Positions 1 to 13,000 of a stretch of 64,000 nucleotides of DNA are shown here, piece after piece. A program made the translations under genes and the position numbers. The notes under the pieces were generated by a model. That model was given only the letters and a program-made list of their open reading frames with translations, did no database searches and was not told the origin of the DNA. The DNA lies in NCBI GenBank assembly GCA_964036275.1, contig OZ038438.1, positions 5,896,978 to 5,960,977 on the forward strand, in the 5' to 3' direction. The first letter of the stretch is position 1; each line of letters begins with the position of its first letter. The DNA is from Litoditis marina (Eukaryota > Nematoda > Chromadorea > Rhabditida > Rhabditidae).

Positions 1-174
1 TGAGATCAGAGAGCACAAATAACTCGTATATTAGTTTGATCAGTCCACGTGACATTCACATGACAATGCGCGCGACACGCAACGCGTCCAATCAAATGTA
101 GGATACAGCAGCTTTACGAGAAACCATGTTGCTCTCCGGTCTCCTTTAAGCAGTTTCCGAAGTTTATATAACAG

Positions 175-3100
175 TTGAAAATGAAAACTTGCAGTAAGCC
201 GGCAAAACCTGTCTCGCATTGGTTGGAACGCGCTGCACCTGAGCACTCGACAGAGATTATAAAGGTGAAATTCTCAACATTATTCGTTTCTCAATATTGA
301 TTGTGATAAGATCTGTAGCGCCAGTATCAAACAAATAGCCCAAAAATCATCGTAATCATTTTTAATATCGAGGGTTCGGCCTCGTCTAAGATGAGTTCAC
401 TTCAGAAACTTTACCTATGTGACAGCTTAAACAGCTGAATCAACCACCGTAGCATATTTATAGAAATTATTAGCTTGAAAAGCGATTCGGTAAGCCAGAT
501 AAAGGGTCGCGTTAGAGAACACAGACAGAATTGGTACATGTTGTTCTGTAGAACTATTTGTAGTTTGAGGGCTTTGCTTGAGGGGAAGGGTACATGTTGT
601 TCTGTAGAACTATTTGTAGTTTGAGGGGATTTGTAGTTTGGGGGCATGATTGGAACAATTGTGCTGGGAGTTCAATTGAACTCACATGAGTCAGTTTTTC
701 GCCCAGTTTTCGTTAAGGGTTCAACAAACCATAGGCCAAGCAGTTTCACTGACTTACCCAATTCTAAGTAATTGCAGGCCGTAAAAAGTCTAATCAACGT
801 TGGTGCCATATTCGCTCCCCTTGTCTTCTTCTGGGCCTTATTCGATCAGCAGGTTCGTCATTCAGTTGTTCGTTTCAACATGTGATATCCGTTTCTCTGT
901 TCACATGAGAATCATAATTCGAAAATCGTTACTTACTTAATAATAATATAAAGTTCATTCGCATAGGGTACCGGACATGGACAAAAGCAAAGTAGAAATA
1001 CATCAACATTCATGGATATACCTATGACGAATACGAATCCCTAGGGGTTGCGGGTTTAAGACGCAACTTCATTGGTCTTTCGCAGTAGCTTTACCAGCAG
1101 TAGCTCTACCAGTTAAGGCAAGCTGTTACGACATAGATTCCGTTGCTTTTTTTGGGCGAAAATAAATAGTGTAATAAGTTCAAAATACCACAAGTATTTG
1201 ATGACCTATATCGGTATTATCTATTTTTCTGTCAGGGTTCTACATGGGTACTACAAGCGCGACGGTTGGATGGCCGTATCGGCTGGCTGACCGTACTGCC
1301 GGAACAGATAAATACCCTCAATCCACTGATTGTGCTCGTCATGGTGCCCATATTCGAAGCATACATCTATCCAGCACTCAGAAAGGTATTCAATAGTTTC
1401 ATAATGTACATAATAATGCTAATATTTTTACGTGGGTTACGTTATTGAGCGAGTAGTCAGCCCAATGTACATTACTATTATTGAAGATAATCCCGAGCAT
1501 ATTTTGATCAATCACTAGCACGAGCAATGAAAAGGATTTCAATAGTCTTCAATATTAATGTTGGAAAAAATGAACTAAAAAACTGAATTGATTTTGAATT
1601 GTTTGACTGTGGTACATATGTGCACATAGAGCACGCATATAAAGCACATAGACAGTGCTCTCTGACTCAGCAAAAAACGAAGCGTACAGTAGTATTTCAT
1701 TAGAGTTGTAGCAATGACTATAACTGCAATTCAGATCTGCAAGGTAACTCCTCTCCGTAAGATGGCTGTCGGCGGACTTTTGACTGCATTGGCTTTCGTC
1801 ATGGCCGGGCTATTACAGGTTCGTTACTCGTGCCACTCGTAACTCATGAGATCATCTCATGAGCAGTATCTCATGATTTCATCATTGAATTTTATTGATT
1901 ACTTCAATGCAGGCGGTTGAATATTGTGCTTAGCTTAAAATATGTTCATGAGTTGGTCCTGAGAAGGCTTTTGGAGATTTTTGTACAGGGATTGTACTAT
2001 GTTTCGGAAGTCTGAGCAACATTTGAGTTCAGATTGAAGTGAATCGCACATTGGAGAGACCGCCCGCCGAGGGTCGTGTGTACATACAACGAATCGGAAA
2101 CGCCTCCGACGTCGGGGGATTCCGAACGGAAAAGGGCGACAGTATTCAAGGCGGTACGTCGTTGTTGTAGATTCTAATTACTAATCTCAATTCAAGCTTG
2201 TCTTTCGGATGATAGTTTCCTCGCTGTTAAAACCAGGTGGTTGGCTTGTCCCGTCGGAAAAGATGTCAATCACCTTTTGGTAATACTTAATAAACACATA
2301 TTTTATCAGGAAATAGTATCTGGTTGAATATGAAAATGTTCAGGCTTATTGCCTTCTGGAAGAACCGAGATCGACGCAGGCATGTATTCTATACAAACTG
2401 GGACTAAAAGTCATTCTTTGAACATTTCGGAGCCGGGAAAAGGCTACGTGGTTGGACTCTACGAAGGCAGCGACGGAGAGTGAGTCTGGTGGAGACTTGG
2501 TTTCTCGAAAAGAATAAGAGGAAGCATATAGTTCCCGCCTATTCCATTGAGAGTTTGGCAGCGGGCCAAGAAATTTCTCTGCAGTTTTTCATTATGATGA
2601 AGTTTTCAAACATTTTCTCAATATGTACTTGGTATGAAAACTGGGGCAAGTAATCGAATAACATCCTACAGAAGATTCGATTAGCATGCATATCAAAAAG
2701 AATATACGAAAGAAAATAGAAAGAGGATAAGATCTAAATAATCTGATAATATCTAATGGGTCTACGTATTATCTTCCACAATACTTTCAGATCTCAAATG
2801 AATATGTTCACCTATACTACGGAGAAGACTGTTAACGGGGCCTCCAGAATCTACCTGGTCGTGCCCGCCATGGACAAGGGCAGAATATTCGTCGTCAATC
2901 ATGAGTTGGTTACTACTTCAACTGTTGACTGAAATATGGTTTTGTAAGTTCTGGTAGTTTTGTGATACAGGAGGCTTCTAAAACGTTCCATTCGAATTGT
3001 TTAGCAACAGTTTGAAACAGAATCATTGTTGCGAAAATTCGAGAGAATCGATTCTGGTTGTTGTGTAAAAACTGTTGCTGTTGAACACAATCATAAGTTG

Positions 3101-5691
3101 AATGTTAGATTTGAACAAATTAGGAACCAGTGTTTGTATGAATCACGTATAGAAACAATTTTGAAGACAGAAACAGTGTAGCCCAACAAATTTACCTAAA
3201 AAACAGAAATAAAGAAAGAGAACGAATTTTCAGCGGAGACAAAATATTAGAGGCTCCGCTGGAGTCTGGTAGCCATATCGACATTCTACCCGCAGCTATT
3301 AGCGAGCCACACTACCAACTATATTTCGGCAGCGATTGCAACGGGACAGATTGTCCGCGACACGTCATGTTCACGGTAAGACCGGGAGAACTTATTCACA
3401 ACCACCGGATTACTCAGCTTTTCTATAGATTCGCTCATTTATATATGATACCTTGTATATTTCCATATGATTCCTATGGTAAGACTTCAAACTCCAACCG
3501 CGTCGTATATATAACGAGCGTGCAACATTGCCGCGCTATTACTATGTACTCTATTGCGGTGCAGTAGAAGTTTGATCGTGAGTTTGAGTTTGAGCAAGTA
3601 AAGAAACGGTAGGAGTACATTTGAGTGAAAATTTTATTACTACTATGCTCAAAGGCTTGCCACTCTGAAACGAGTTGCTGTTCAGCTACTATTGTTATCC
3701 GTTACTCTTGTAGTTTGGTCACGGATGTAGTGTATTTTTATATTGGAATCGACACAAATTGTACACCTAGTCAAAACTGTTGCCTTGAGCTCGATTGAAC
3801 ATGTTTCAAATGTTTGTCTGGAGTTTTTAAGTGTGAGTTTCAGGCGCGTATGGGCTCTGTGCATGTTCTGCACATTCACGACACCGCCATGGACAGTGAT
3901 CTACAACAGTTGGTCAGTGTCAATTTCAATAAGTGATAGAGAAAAGTTAGATGAACTACTTAGCAGCTGATGTGTTGCAATCAGCTTACCAGATTCTCAC
4001 GAAAAGTCTACAGAGAGCGTTTAAAAGCTTACAAAAAACTGGACAGATTCAATAAGATTCAATAAAATTACCCTAAACTGTACATTCACTTACTCAGACC
4101 AACTTCTGGTGAAAGATCTGTACGACAACATATTTGTTGAATCAGAAAAAGAGTCTACTACACCGAGGTAGTTTGGAATTCCATATACGAGGAATCATTT
4201 CAAGGTTCGCCCGAACACTGTGTCGATTCTATGGGTCATTCCGCAGTATATAGTTATCACTCTGGGAGAAGTTCTGCTCTCGGTCACTGGCCTCGAGTTT
4301 GCCTATTCTCAGTCGTCGGCCAACATGAAGAGTGTGCTACAGGTGAGAATAGTCATCAAATGAATGTTGTCGATTTTCTAAATGGGGTAGCAGGCCCTGA
4401 AAGAGTTCATGATATACTTTGTGAGCAATAACCCACGAACTTCTGATGAGATTCTATTATTTGCCATGCCACAAAAGTTACGAGTAGCTCATAAAATGTT
4501 CAAGAGCTTCTAATGAGAAAATAATATGAACTTCTCATAAGGTTGGGTTGGTTGCTACGTCGCCAGAGCTGTTTTTTCGAACACACATTTCGATAACTGA
4601 AAATCAAAGAATTTTGATGTAGCTGTACTATGTACCGAGTATTTTACTAGATAAATGATGTGAAGAGACATTGCTCATTCGAGCAGGGGAGTTTATGATG
4701 CCCGACTTGTATGCTGTCTATGAAATGCATAATCACGTGACAAGGGAGAAACACGTCAGATTTTCAGAACGTGTACTGACAAACTGCACATCTACACATG
4801 TTCTGCACGTTCGACGTGACCATTCCATTGACTCCAGAAAAATCCGACGTGTTTATCACATGTTTATGCAATTTTCCTTATTTTCCACGTTTCTTCCAGG
4901 CGCTCTGGTTGTTGACCGTATTTCTGGGAAACGTAATTGATATGGCCATAAGTGGCACTCGAATTATTCCCGAGCCAGCCATGGAGTTCTTCGTCTACGC
5001 TCTTCTCATGACCCTCGTCATGGGTATCTTCATTCTTCTAGGTACGTTCCTTATCCATATAGAGTTGCGGTCATTCCCACTGAGACTTGGCAGCGTGCCA
5101 ATGCATATTTCAATCAATTTTTCACCACTTTGCAGTTTTCCAAGAAACTGCCCATTTCCGTTAACGATTGCTCAGTTTCATAAGAACACGTCAACGAAAA
5201 ACATCTTAAGAAGACTCAAGTTTTCTCTAAGAACTAAGCATTCAAAAATCTTGGCACGATGTCAATGGGTCTCAGTAGGAATGTAACAAACTATACCGCT
5301 CTCGGTTCCCAACCACCCGCCCCTAGAATAAGAACTAATCCAGCTGGTTCTTCACATCATGTAGGTGTTCCTTCACTTCTAATCGGAAGGCTTTCTAGAG
5401 AGAAACTCGGAAACAACTATTATGTAAACATCGTGTTACTGTACTCGTTACAGTATTGTGTGCATTTTCATTCTGTGACTGTAGTCGCCATTGTCGTGCC
5501 TCAACTTCCGTTTCCCCTTTCTTTTTCATTCTCACTTTCATGATTTTCACGCTCTCTACCGCGTAATAAGTCTCATAATCATAAATATTGGACTGATTTC
5601 AGCCATGCGATACAAGTACGTGGAGGACGAGAAGGAGGCCGAACCGATTGAGGCGAAACAGCGGTTGCCGACCGAAGACACCACTTGCTAG
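175..5691 (+). CDS. Proton-coupled oligopeptide transporter (SLC15/PEPT family), 3' part
   Basis: Integral plasma-membrane symporter of the POT/SLC15 family that takes up di- and tripeptides with protons. Exons that join in phase: 175-264, 778-852, 1236-1385, 1735-1818, 2033-2153, 2344-2479, 2791-2904, 3234-3375, 3844-3912, 4205-4342, 4900-5041, 5603-5691 (stop TAG). Diagnostic stretches are HWLE in the first exon, FFWALFDQQGSTWVLQ across 778-1236 (family FWALFDQQGSRW), VPIFEAYIYP, then a long extracellular domain (exons 2033-3912), then IPQYIVITLGEVLLSVTGLEFAYSQ and the last membrane segments at 4900-5041. The cytosolic tail is short, hydrophilic and ends in ..TEDTTC. The N-terminal membrane segments are outside the window. 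The first exon seen is taken from an ATAACAG acceptor at 168-174 and is the least certain. An invertebrate PEPT-1-like transporter is the best call; paralogue identity is not resolved. Confidence 0.9.
534..640. repeat. 56-bp direct repeat in a transporter intron
   Basis: The string GTACATGTTGTTCTGTAG and what follows it, including TATTTGTAGTTTGAGGG, occurs at 534 and again at 590, so about 1.8 copies of a 56-bp unit sit in the intron between the first two transporter exons. A third, shorter TTTGTAGTTTGGGGG follows. No coding potential is seen. Confidence 0.8.
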
Positions 5692-5699
5692 GTGGTAGT

Positions 5700-6010
5700 T
5701 TGAGCCCGCTGTATCTGTAGTTTGATCCTATCGCTCTAACTCGTAAAAAACGTGATCAAACTACAACAAATGTTTGGTCACTTCCTACAGAGGACTGAAA
5801 CACCACATGTTGATAGTATCTGATGTGTGTGTAGTTTGATCCTATCGCTCTAACTCGTAAAAAACGTGATCAAACTACAACAAATATTTGGTCACTTCCT
5901 ACATAGGGCTGAAACACCACACGTTGATAGTATCTGATGTGTGTGTAGTTTGATCCGTTCGCGTTCAACTTGTGATTTGCGTTAGCTGCTTTCGTGCAGA
6001 TCAAACTACA
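5700..6010. repeat. 114-bp tandem repeat with palindromic TGTAGTTTGATC arms
   Basis: Just 3' of the transporter stop codon, TGTAGTTTGATC...GATCAAACTACA inverted repeats occur at 5716-5765, 5830-5879 and 5944-6010, spaced exactly 114 bp apart. The first two units are nearly identical, including the 38-bp stretch between the arms; in the third unit the interior between the arms is different. A further isolated copy lies at 7487-7552. Because the first copy begins 25 bp after the stop codon it may overlap the 3' UTR or the polyadenylation region. Confidence 0.85.
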
Positions 6011-7289
6011 ACGCGGATATGGTCCCCCTAATTATAAAAGTCTCTTGTAGAAGTCGCAAGCCAATTAGTATCTCGGTAGAACACTGGTTTTCGATTTACT
6101 AATGAAAATACAACTAAAAATTATCAATGGTGAATTGAATGGAGAAACACATCTTAGCGAACAAATTGGATTAAAAGTCAGTACTTTCGTCATATAGTCG
6201 TTCGCGAAAATGTTTCGGTTCACATAGTAACAAGGAAATGAAAAAAGAACTGTAGAGCCCCAACTTCTTCATATTTTATGTTTGGTTCGTGATTGAGCTT
6301 CGCACTCAGCTTTAGACTCTACTTCGTTGTAGCTGCACAATGTTTCGGAAGTATTGAATTCGAGAAACGCATTCTACCCTGTGTCATTCGATCTGACAAC
6401 TGATTAACTGGTTATATCGTAATCTTCGTAATTTGTAAAACGCACATTCGTTGCGCTAAATAATTTCCTGTGCTGCTGTACTCTATTATTTGATTGATAC
6501 ATAAGATCATACCCTGCTATTTTGTTCACTACTAAGTTAATTATTAACCATAGCGCTGATTTTTTCCAAAACCATGTTTTCCCACAATTTTCCACAGACC
6601 ATGTTCATACTTCATATCTCTCTGGCCGTTCATTGTAGCAGGGTACTTTCTCTAGGTTAGACAATACAACATATCTACATTTTATGCTACAACGATCTCT
6701 CTCTGTCTCTGCTTAACTGTTCAATAATTAGCACCTGTAAAAAGACGTCTTCGCACAAATAAATGTTTTTTTCTTTGTTGTCCTGTAAATCAGTATTCAT
6801 CAGAATTCTGGAGCGTGCATAAAAAGTGCACGTGTGCTATTATTTCTCCGCTGGTCACAAAACCGAACTAAACTTTCTTCACCACAGCGATGAAAAGCTG
6901 TGAAAACCAACAGTAGAACGTTACAAGTATTCACTTACTTGAAGAAGGGAGGGGGAGAAATAAACAATAATATGAAAGAACTGCTCAAGAAAAACTTATA
7001 TATACCTTGCTTCATCCAAACTAACAAACCTAGTTTGCATGCCGCATGCGGTTCATTCTGTTTTGACGTGCGCAAAGTTATGTTTATGGTACCTAAACTA
7101 GCTTTCCATGCTGCCCTCCTTTAATTAACTGTATTCTTATTTGTTTGTACGTTGATTCCTGCTATATGGAAACGAGAACAATGTTCTGCTTTGGTTATTT
7201 GTGTCCCTTCCAGTTGAAGTTATGAAATAGTTTGAGTGTTTTAGGGTTCGCTATTTTCAAACCAAGCCTCTACGGTGTTTGTTGCCCTG
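6011..7289. other. Intergenic, nothing recognised
   Basis: AT-rich, without ORFs resembling any family I know, without tRNA-like folds and without obvious repeats. The short ORFs present have no splice-compatible neighbours. Confidence 0.6.
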
Positions 7290-7470
7290 CGCCGTAGCAA
7301 AGTCTCCTAAAAAGGTCAGCTCCGAGCTGAACTATCTGGACATCACCTGACTCAGATTTTGGTCACCCCCACTATGCCTAAACACGGCAAGTTGGCAACT
7401 ATGTGGCCAGACTGTGATCAGGGTCCTCAATCAGATTGAGCTCTCCACTTTCATGACTTTGCTACGCCGC
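7290..7470. mobile_element. Non-autonomous inverted-repeat element (MITE-like), copy 1
   Basis: Ends in imperfect inverted repeats GCGCCGTAGCAAAGTC and GACTTTGCTACGCCGC. The interior resembles the copy at 7820-8002: both contain CACCTGAC(T/C)CAG, AACACGG, GGCAACTATGTGG and a GTCCTCAATC..GTTGAGCTC segment, in the same order and orientation. No ORF is present, so it would depend on a transposase elsewhere. Confidence 0.85.
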
Positions 7471-7486
7471 CCTATCCCGCTGTGTC

Positions 7487-7552
7487 TGTAGTTTGATCTC
7501 GTTGTTTCTCAGTGAAAACTCGTCAACTATAGCATAATGAGATCAAACTTCA
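7487..7552. repeat. Isolated TGTAGTTTGATC palindrome copy
   Basis: TGTAGTTTGATC at 7487-7498 faces GATCAAACTTCA at 7541-7552 across a 42-bp unrelated interior. It belongs to the family tandemly repeated at 5700-6010, and lies right beside the end of the neighbouring inverted-repeat element. Confidence 0.75.
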
Positions 7553-7819
7553 ACGATACTTTGATCTCTCCCTATATTGTTGTAAGTGAACAGTTACGTC
7601 TGTCACCAGAAGCTGCACCCATCACTCAACCTCACCCGATGACCTGTACCTGTACAATGTGTGTACTGTCTTGATTTACAACCCCTCGTAAATCAGTCGC
7701 CAGTCAAATTTTGAGATACGACATAGTTGACGAAAGTTGTCTCTGGAAAGAGTATGTGATAGATTTTCAAGTACTTCGACGAAAAATTGTGTATTTTACA
7801 CTTCATAGCTTCATACCCA

Positions 7820-8002
7820 GGCACCGTAGCAAAGTCTCATGAAAAGTTCACCTTTGAGCTCATCTATCTGCTCACCACCTGACCCAGCGTTGGGTCACCT
7901 AAATTATGCTTAAACACGGACCGCTGGCAACTATGTGGTCAGACTGTGATAAAGTCCTCAATCGGGTTGAGCTCACCACTTTCATGACTTTGCTACGGTG
8001 CC
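7820..8002. mobile_element. Non-autonomous inverted-repeat element (MITE-like), copy 2
   Basis: 183 bp bounded by perfect terminal inverted repeats GGCACCGTAGCAAAGTC and GACTTTGCTACGGTGCC. The interior is homologous to the copy at 7290-7470. A third, more degraded copy is at 22544-22702. No target-site duplication longer than two or three bases is evident, so superfamily assignment is open. Confidence 0.88.
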
Positions 8003-9159
8003 AGGGGATTTGAAACATTAATGAGTTTTTTAACGTTTTCGATAGTTACGCAGGGGGTTGTCTGTCAGGAAGGATCTGTCTTGAAACTGTCAGGAAACGT
8101 TGCTGATCATCTTGTCAGTTTTGAAACATCGCGTCAGAAATTACCTTTAAATTCAAATTACCGCACATGAAATGTTTTGGATCACGGTGAAAAAGTATTC
8201 TGGCTAAAACCGGTTGATTCAGGATCATCTGCAAATTTGTCTTAGACGTTGAATTGTTTGAGAAAGCTTTTAGCGTGTAAATTATATGTTTAGAAAGGGA
8301 ATCCCCCAACATGTTTGAGAAACAGACGAAAAGTGAGGAAACCAGCAGCTGCCGCTATAAATCCTGGAAGATACAACGGAAAGATTTGATTACTTCATTA
8401 TATCACCTGAAACGAGACCGCCCTGTGTGAAAAAGAACAAACTTTGTTATTTATTCCTATCAGCTCAACGGTGGTCTGCAGATTACGGGAGATAACGAGC
8501 AGGAACGGGAGGTTATCGTCAATAGCGCAATCATTCGCTGGTCGGAAAGTACGCTGAGAGACAGCAACCCAGTTTCAACTTTAATGATAGTTTATCTCTT
8601 CGGTTAACAATTTGAGATAGCGTATATGAATACGATTTCTTGAATAAGAAGATAACTGGGGATTTCGGATCATGAGGAAAGAGAACAAGAGAAATGTAAG
8701 TAAATGTATTTCGAAGCTCTTGTGTATCAGGCAACGCAAACCTTTCAATCGAACTACGAGTAGAGAACAGTTTTTGAGTTTTTGAATTGAGTTCAGAATT
8801 AGTAGGCACCATTTCGATTTGTAATCCGTACCACACTCATTTTCACACTGAACATGAACAATACGAAGTCAGATAAATAGGGTCTTCATCTTGAGAAGTA
8901 ATTATTCTCATTATTTATAGTATAGCCCTGTTTGGCAGTAGTATCTAACAAGCCAAACTGTTCGACCCCTCGTTCAATGATGAACTGTATGTGGTTATTA
9001 GTCATTGGTCGACTTTTACCGGATGCAATGATAATATTTTTACACTCATCACGATAGTTGTTCTTTGAGAGGCCGCGGTGCCAATCATTTTGTAACAACT
9101 TAGATGGATCTCTTGGTGACCCATCACGCACAATCTATTCGTCTCTCTACTTCTATCTG

Positions 9160-9160
<1 letters not shown>
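8003..9160. other. Intergenic, nothing recognised
   Basis: No exon-like ORF matching a known family and no repeat was identified here. The ORFs on the minus strand at 8115-8312 and 8531-8836 are low-complexity and lack splice context. Confidence 0.5.

Positions 9161-9237
<77 letters not shown>
9161..9237. repeat. (TC)n microsatellite
   Basis: About 38 uninterrupted TC dinucleotides. Open reading frames through it on both strands are artefacts of the repeat. The rest of 9238-10077, between here and the end of the Islet-like gene, contains nothing I recognise. Confidence 0.98.
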
Positions 9238-9239
<2 letters not shown>

Positions 9240-10077
9240 CGCGTTTTTTCTGAGTTCACTCTCTGTGATTTCAAGAACACCACCATTTCTTGTCTAATTC
9301 ATAATTTCATCCACAAACAACACCGAACTGATTCAAGAACATTCAATGTACAAATAGAGCGTATAACAAATTACAACTTCGAAACAGGGAAGTCCGTTTT
9401 GATAAGCTATGACATACTGGACTGACAATTCTGCACCGTATTTCCAGAAAGAAACACCTTTCCATGCGCCCAGCTCCCCCTGAGGGGAGGTGCAGTGGCC
9501 ATGCCAGAATCTGATTGAACAAAGTATCACAAGGAAGCAGAGTTGGTCCGCGGACAAGCGTACTGGAAGACATGAACCGCGTTGTTGCTCTACTCGACAA
9601 CGACCGATCACCACTCTACGCAACAACTCAGTTCATGCGGAAATCGAAAAATATAAGTGACTCTGTTTACTAGGATTAGGAAGTGGCAAACAAATACATC
9701 GTAGTCAAATGGCATTATTCAAGCGAGGGGAACAACGCGAACGAATGTCGCATTCTGCGGAAATGCGGACCATGAGCATTTTCGTTTCGTCAACTCTACG
9801 TAATCTAGTTTTATCTTACACGACAGAGAAGGAGGGGCAGGAAGCTCAGCACAACTCATCGTGAGAACCACGAACTCGTTTCTCAATCAAAACTCTTTCT
9901 TCCCCTCCATCTTTGTGAAATTGTGAAATTAATAGAAGAATGACATCATATGACAAGAGCGATATAGATTTCTAGTTGCACATCGAATACTTATTATGAC
10001 AATCAAACTAGAGGAATCTTCACGTACTTTTCACACTTACACGCACATGCGTGTTTCATCAATGGTACAAATAGACG

Positions 10078-13000
10078 CTACTCGCTGCAGCTGGGGGAGG
10101 AGAGGTCGGACGCGTGTAGATGAGGCGAGTAGTCGTGGAAGGGGGCATGAGGACCACCCATGGTGAATCCCATTTCCGGCACTAGATCCGTGTATCCCTG
10201 AACAGAAGAAGTAAACAATTGTAAACAAAAACCTCAAGACATAAACAACGCTCCAGAAGCAGACCAATACTATGGATTCTCACTTCTAATACATCGACTA
10301 ATAATTTATTTGACGGTTAACCGTAAACGTCTTCTTTTACTATTCAACCTGCACGAAAGCATAATTCATACTGTTTATTTGAAAGAGAAAGTAACTTTTC
10401 GACACTTGTTCTCAGGTCATAATTTAGAGTCAACACAGGTGTCAGTGTATTGGTAGGCGCTAAATGGAGTTGCGCAACACCCTTACTAACACGGATTAGC
10501 ACTCCGGCTAACAACTTAGTACGTGACGTAATCAGTGAATTTAGAGTATACTGCTACTCACGAGTAGTTATGTGCCACATGTTAAACATCAGAATTCGAG
10601 AACATGCAATATTGAAAGACATCAAGATATATTTCCATTCAACGATTTGAGACAGCTTTTGGTATACGTTTTCATCATATATTTTCTGGACTGAATATGA
10701 AGTCTAATTGTCTTATTTCCTAGTAGATCATCGCTAAGCAAAACTGCGTAATATGTTCGTGTCAAACGAGTGAAATAGTTCTCGCACTCTGATGTATTCT
10801 CCACGTTTTATGTTTATTTGACTAGCAATAAAGAGTTTGGGGTGAACATCTTGCCCGGCACCTCGTTCGAGTACCCCTAAGGTGTTCATTATTTATGCAG
10901 CTGTAGCGTTTTTGACCGCCCATGAGGTCAAAGTGAGCCGCGCACCCCGGGGGTGGCAGGTGTGTCAGCTATAGACCACCCAGGTTGACAAAGTATTCGA
11001 TGACCCATGCTACTTGACAGATGCATGGGTATTGGGTGCAGAAAATGGGAAGCACAGGCAATGCGTAACACAAGATACTGTTCAAATGGCTAACCATGGA
11101 CTGTTGCTGGAATGTTCCCTCCTGGTGCAAGGAAGACGGATCAATGTGTGGTCCCCATTGCTGAAAGTGGCCAATCTCAATGGGTGGTCCGAGATTATCA
11201 CAGTGGGTGGACGGTGGAGCAGCTATCAAAGGTCCCACTCCTCCTACACGTACGTGGTTGAGGGCGCGTTCCTGAAACAAAGAGGGTACAGTAAGTGAGA
11301 AACACGATTGAACCAAGAATAACAAATATTCTATGGTAGTTACCGGAAACATCCAAATCTCGACATTCCACGTATCATTTTCGAAGGGCTTTTATTGACA
11401 AATTGACATTATGATCTGATTGATGAAAAGCTGAGAAAATGTGTAGTCACGAGATGTTAGTTGGTTTCTCATGAGAAGCTCCTGTGAACTTCTCGTGAGG
11501 TTGAAGGGATATCTGCCGGTTGGTTTCAATATGAGTTGCCCTGAATAACATTGCGCGTCGAAAACATGCGGGAGTCTGAATAAGTATCCAAATAATGACA
11601 GTCTCCGGTCATCATCTCATTACGGCCATTCACGCGTATCATGTCATCCCTTTACCAGGCCGCCCTTCTGTACGGGACCACCCTCAAATTACCGCATTCT
11701 CTCATTACCACCAATTATGAATAGACCACCGTTGAGTACAAAAACCATGGGACCGGAAGGGTGGCAGCCGGTTGGTTTCGATATAGCGTTGGAAAATGAT
11801 AAGCAGACTACAACTACACGCTATTATCATTATAAAGTTTTGAATCCAATTCTAATAGAATAATAAACTAGCCTCTTACAATGAATGTTAGCGAGGTCAA
11901 TAACCACTTTATGATGAAATTGTCTCCGAAGGGTTATAAATAAAAACATAGGCTTTTGTCGCCGTATACATATACTTGATGTTTCTGATACCTTTCCGTG
12001 TAAACGTTGTCAGTGAAATGTCCAAAACAAGTTACGTACGATGTATCAAGTGGGGTTGCAGCAGAAGTATTGCTGGGTTCTGATATTTCAATCGTTTCCC
12101 CCAGTATTAGATTGTTGCTGCTAGAATACCACCCGTATGAGGGTAGGCAAACATTAGAGTCAATAGACTCATGGATTACGTCATCCAGCCAGCACCTAAC
12201 CATACTTCCAACTACTTGTTTCAAGGTGGAACCGGCAAGCAAGACTGGCAGAGAATACCGCCTTTCTCATGAGAATGCAATAGTGCGAGCAACGAAAGAT
12301 GCGATTTATGACCTTAGATACCAGCGTTTCTCACCTCAGACTGAATTTGCAATAATCTAAGTTACGGAACTCTATATATTTGTTTAGATTTGATAAATCT
12401 ACTACTACTCTCGGGTAGTTTATTGTAAATATGAAAAACTAACGAAATTCAATTTCTTACGGCATCAATCATCAATCTAACGATTTGTCTCATATTTAAA
12501 CAACCATGATAGTTTCACCACTGAGTTGAGAATCTGTTAAACCGATGGTTAAAAGCAACATTATTTTTCGAACGCAGTTTCATCAGTTGTTTCTTGGATG
12601 CGAAAATCATTGGAAAGTATATGAAATAGCCGGATGCATGTGTGTACTTAGATGCAGGGGATTACATTACCGTATCACATTGCACCGCCCGATATCCATG
12701 CATGACCCTACTAACATATCATAACCCTAGGCTTAACCTCCCACCTTATGCAACTAAACCCACAGTCCCAAGCCGGCTAATTATGGTTTAAACACGACTT
12801 CTGGGGTATTTATCGGTTTGAATACTTTGAGAAGACTATACAATTGAACATACCGGAATGTTTGTTTTCATTCAACTTCAATATATATATAATGTATATT
12901 ATTACTACTCATGTTTTGCAACAAACAAGAAACAGTGATAACATTCCAGTTAATCCCGACAAATGCGTCAACACATGTGAATCTATTATAAACACAGGGA

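Noticed and set aside
102..174. A frame reading GYSSFTRNHVALRSPLSSF upstream of the first transporter exon, one base out of frame with it, suggesting a frameshift.
   Set aside because: An ATAACAG acceptor at 168-174 gives an in-phase exon without any frameshift and fits the family spacing, so the simple intron model is preferred.
4098..4191. An extra transporter exon at 4098-4167 with an in-frame TAG and a 24-nt intron.
   Set aside because: Exon 3844-3912 has a good GTCAGT donor in phase 0 and joins directly to 4205-4342 (LQQL-VRPNTV), matching the family; the extra segment is not needed.
9002..9297. Long ORFs on both strands rich in RE or LS repeats.
   Set aside because: They are translations of the (TC)n microsatellite.
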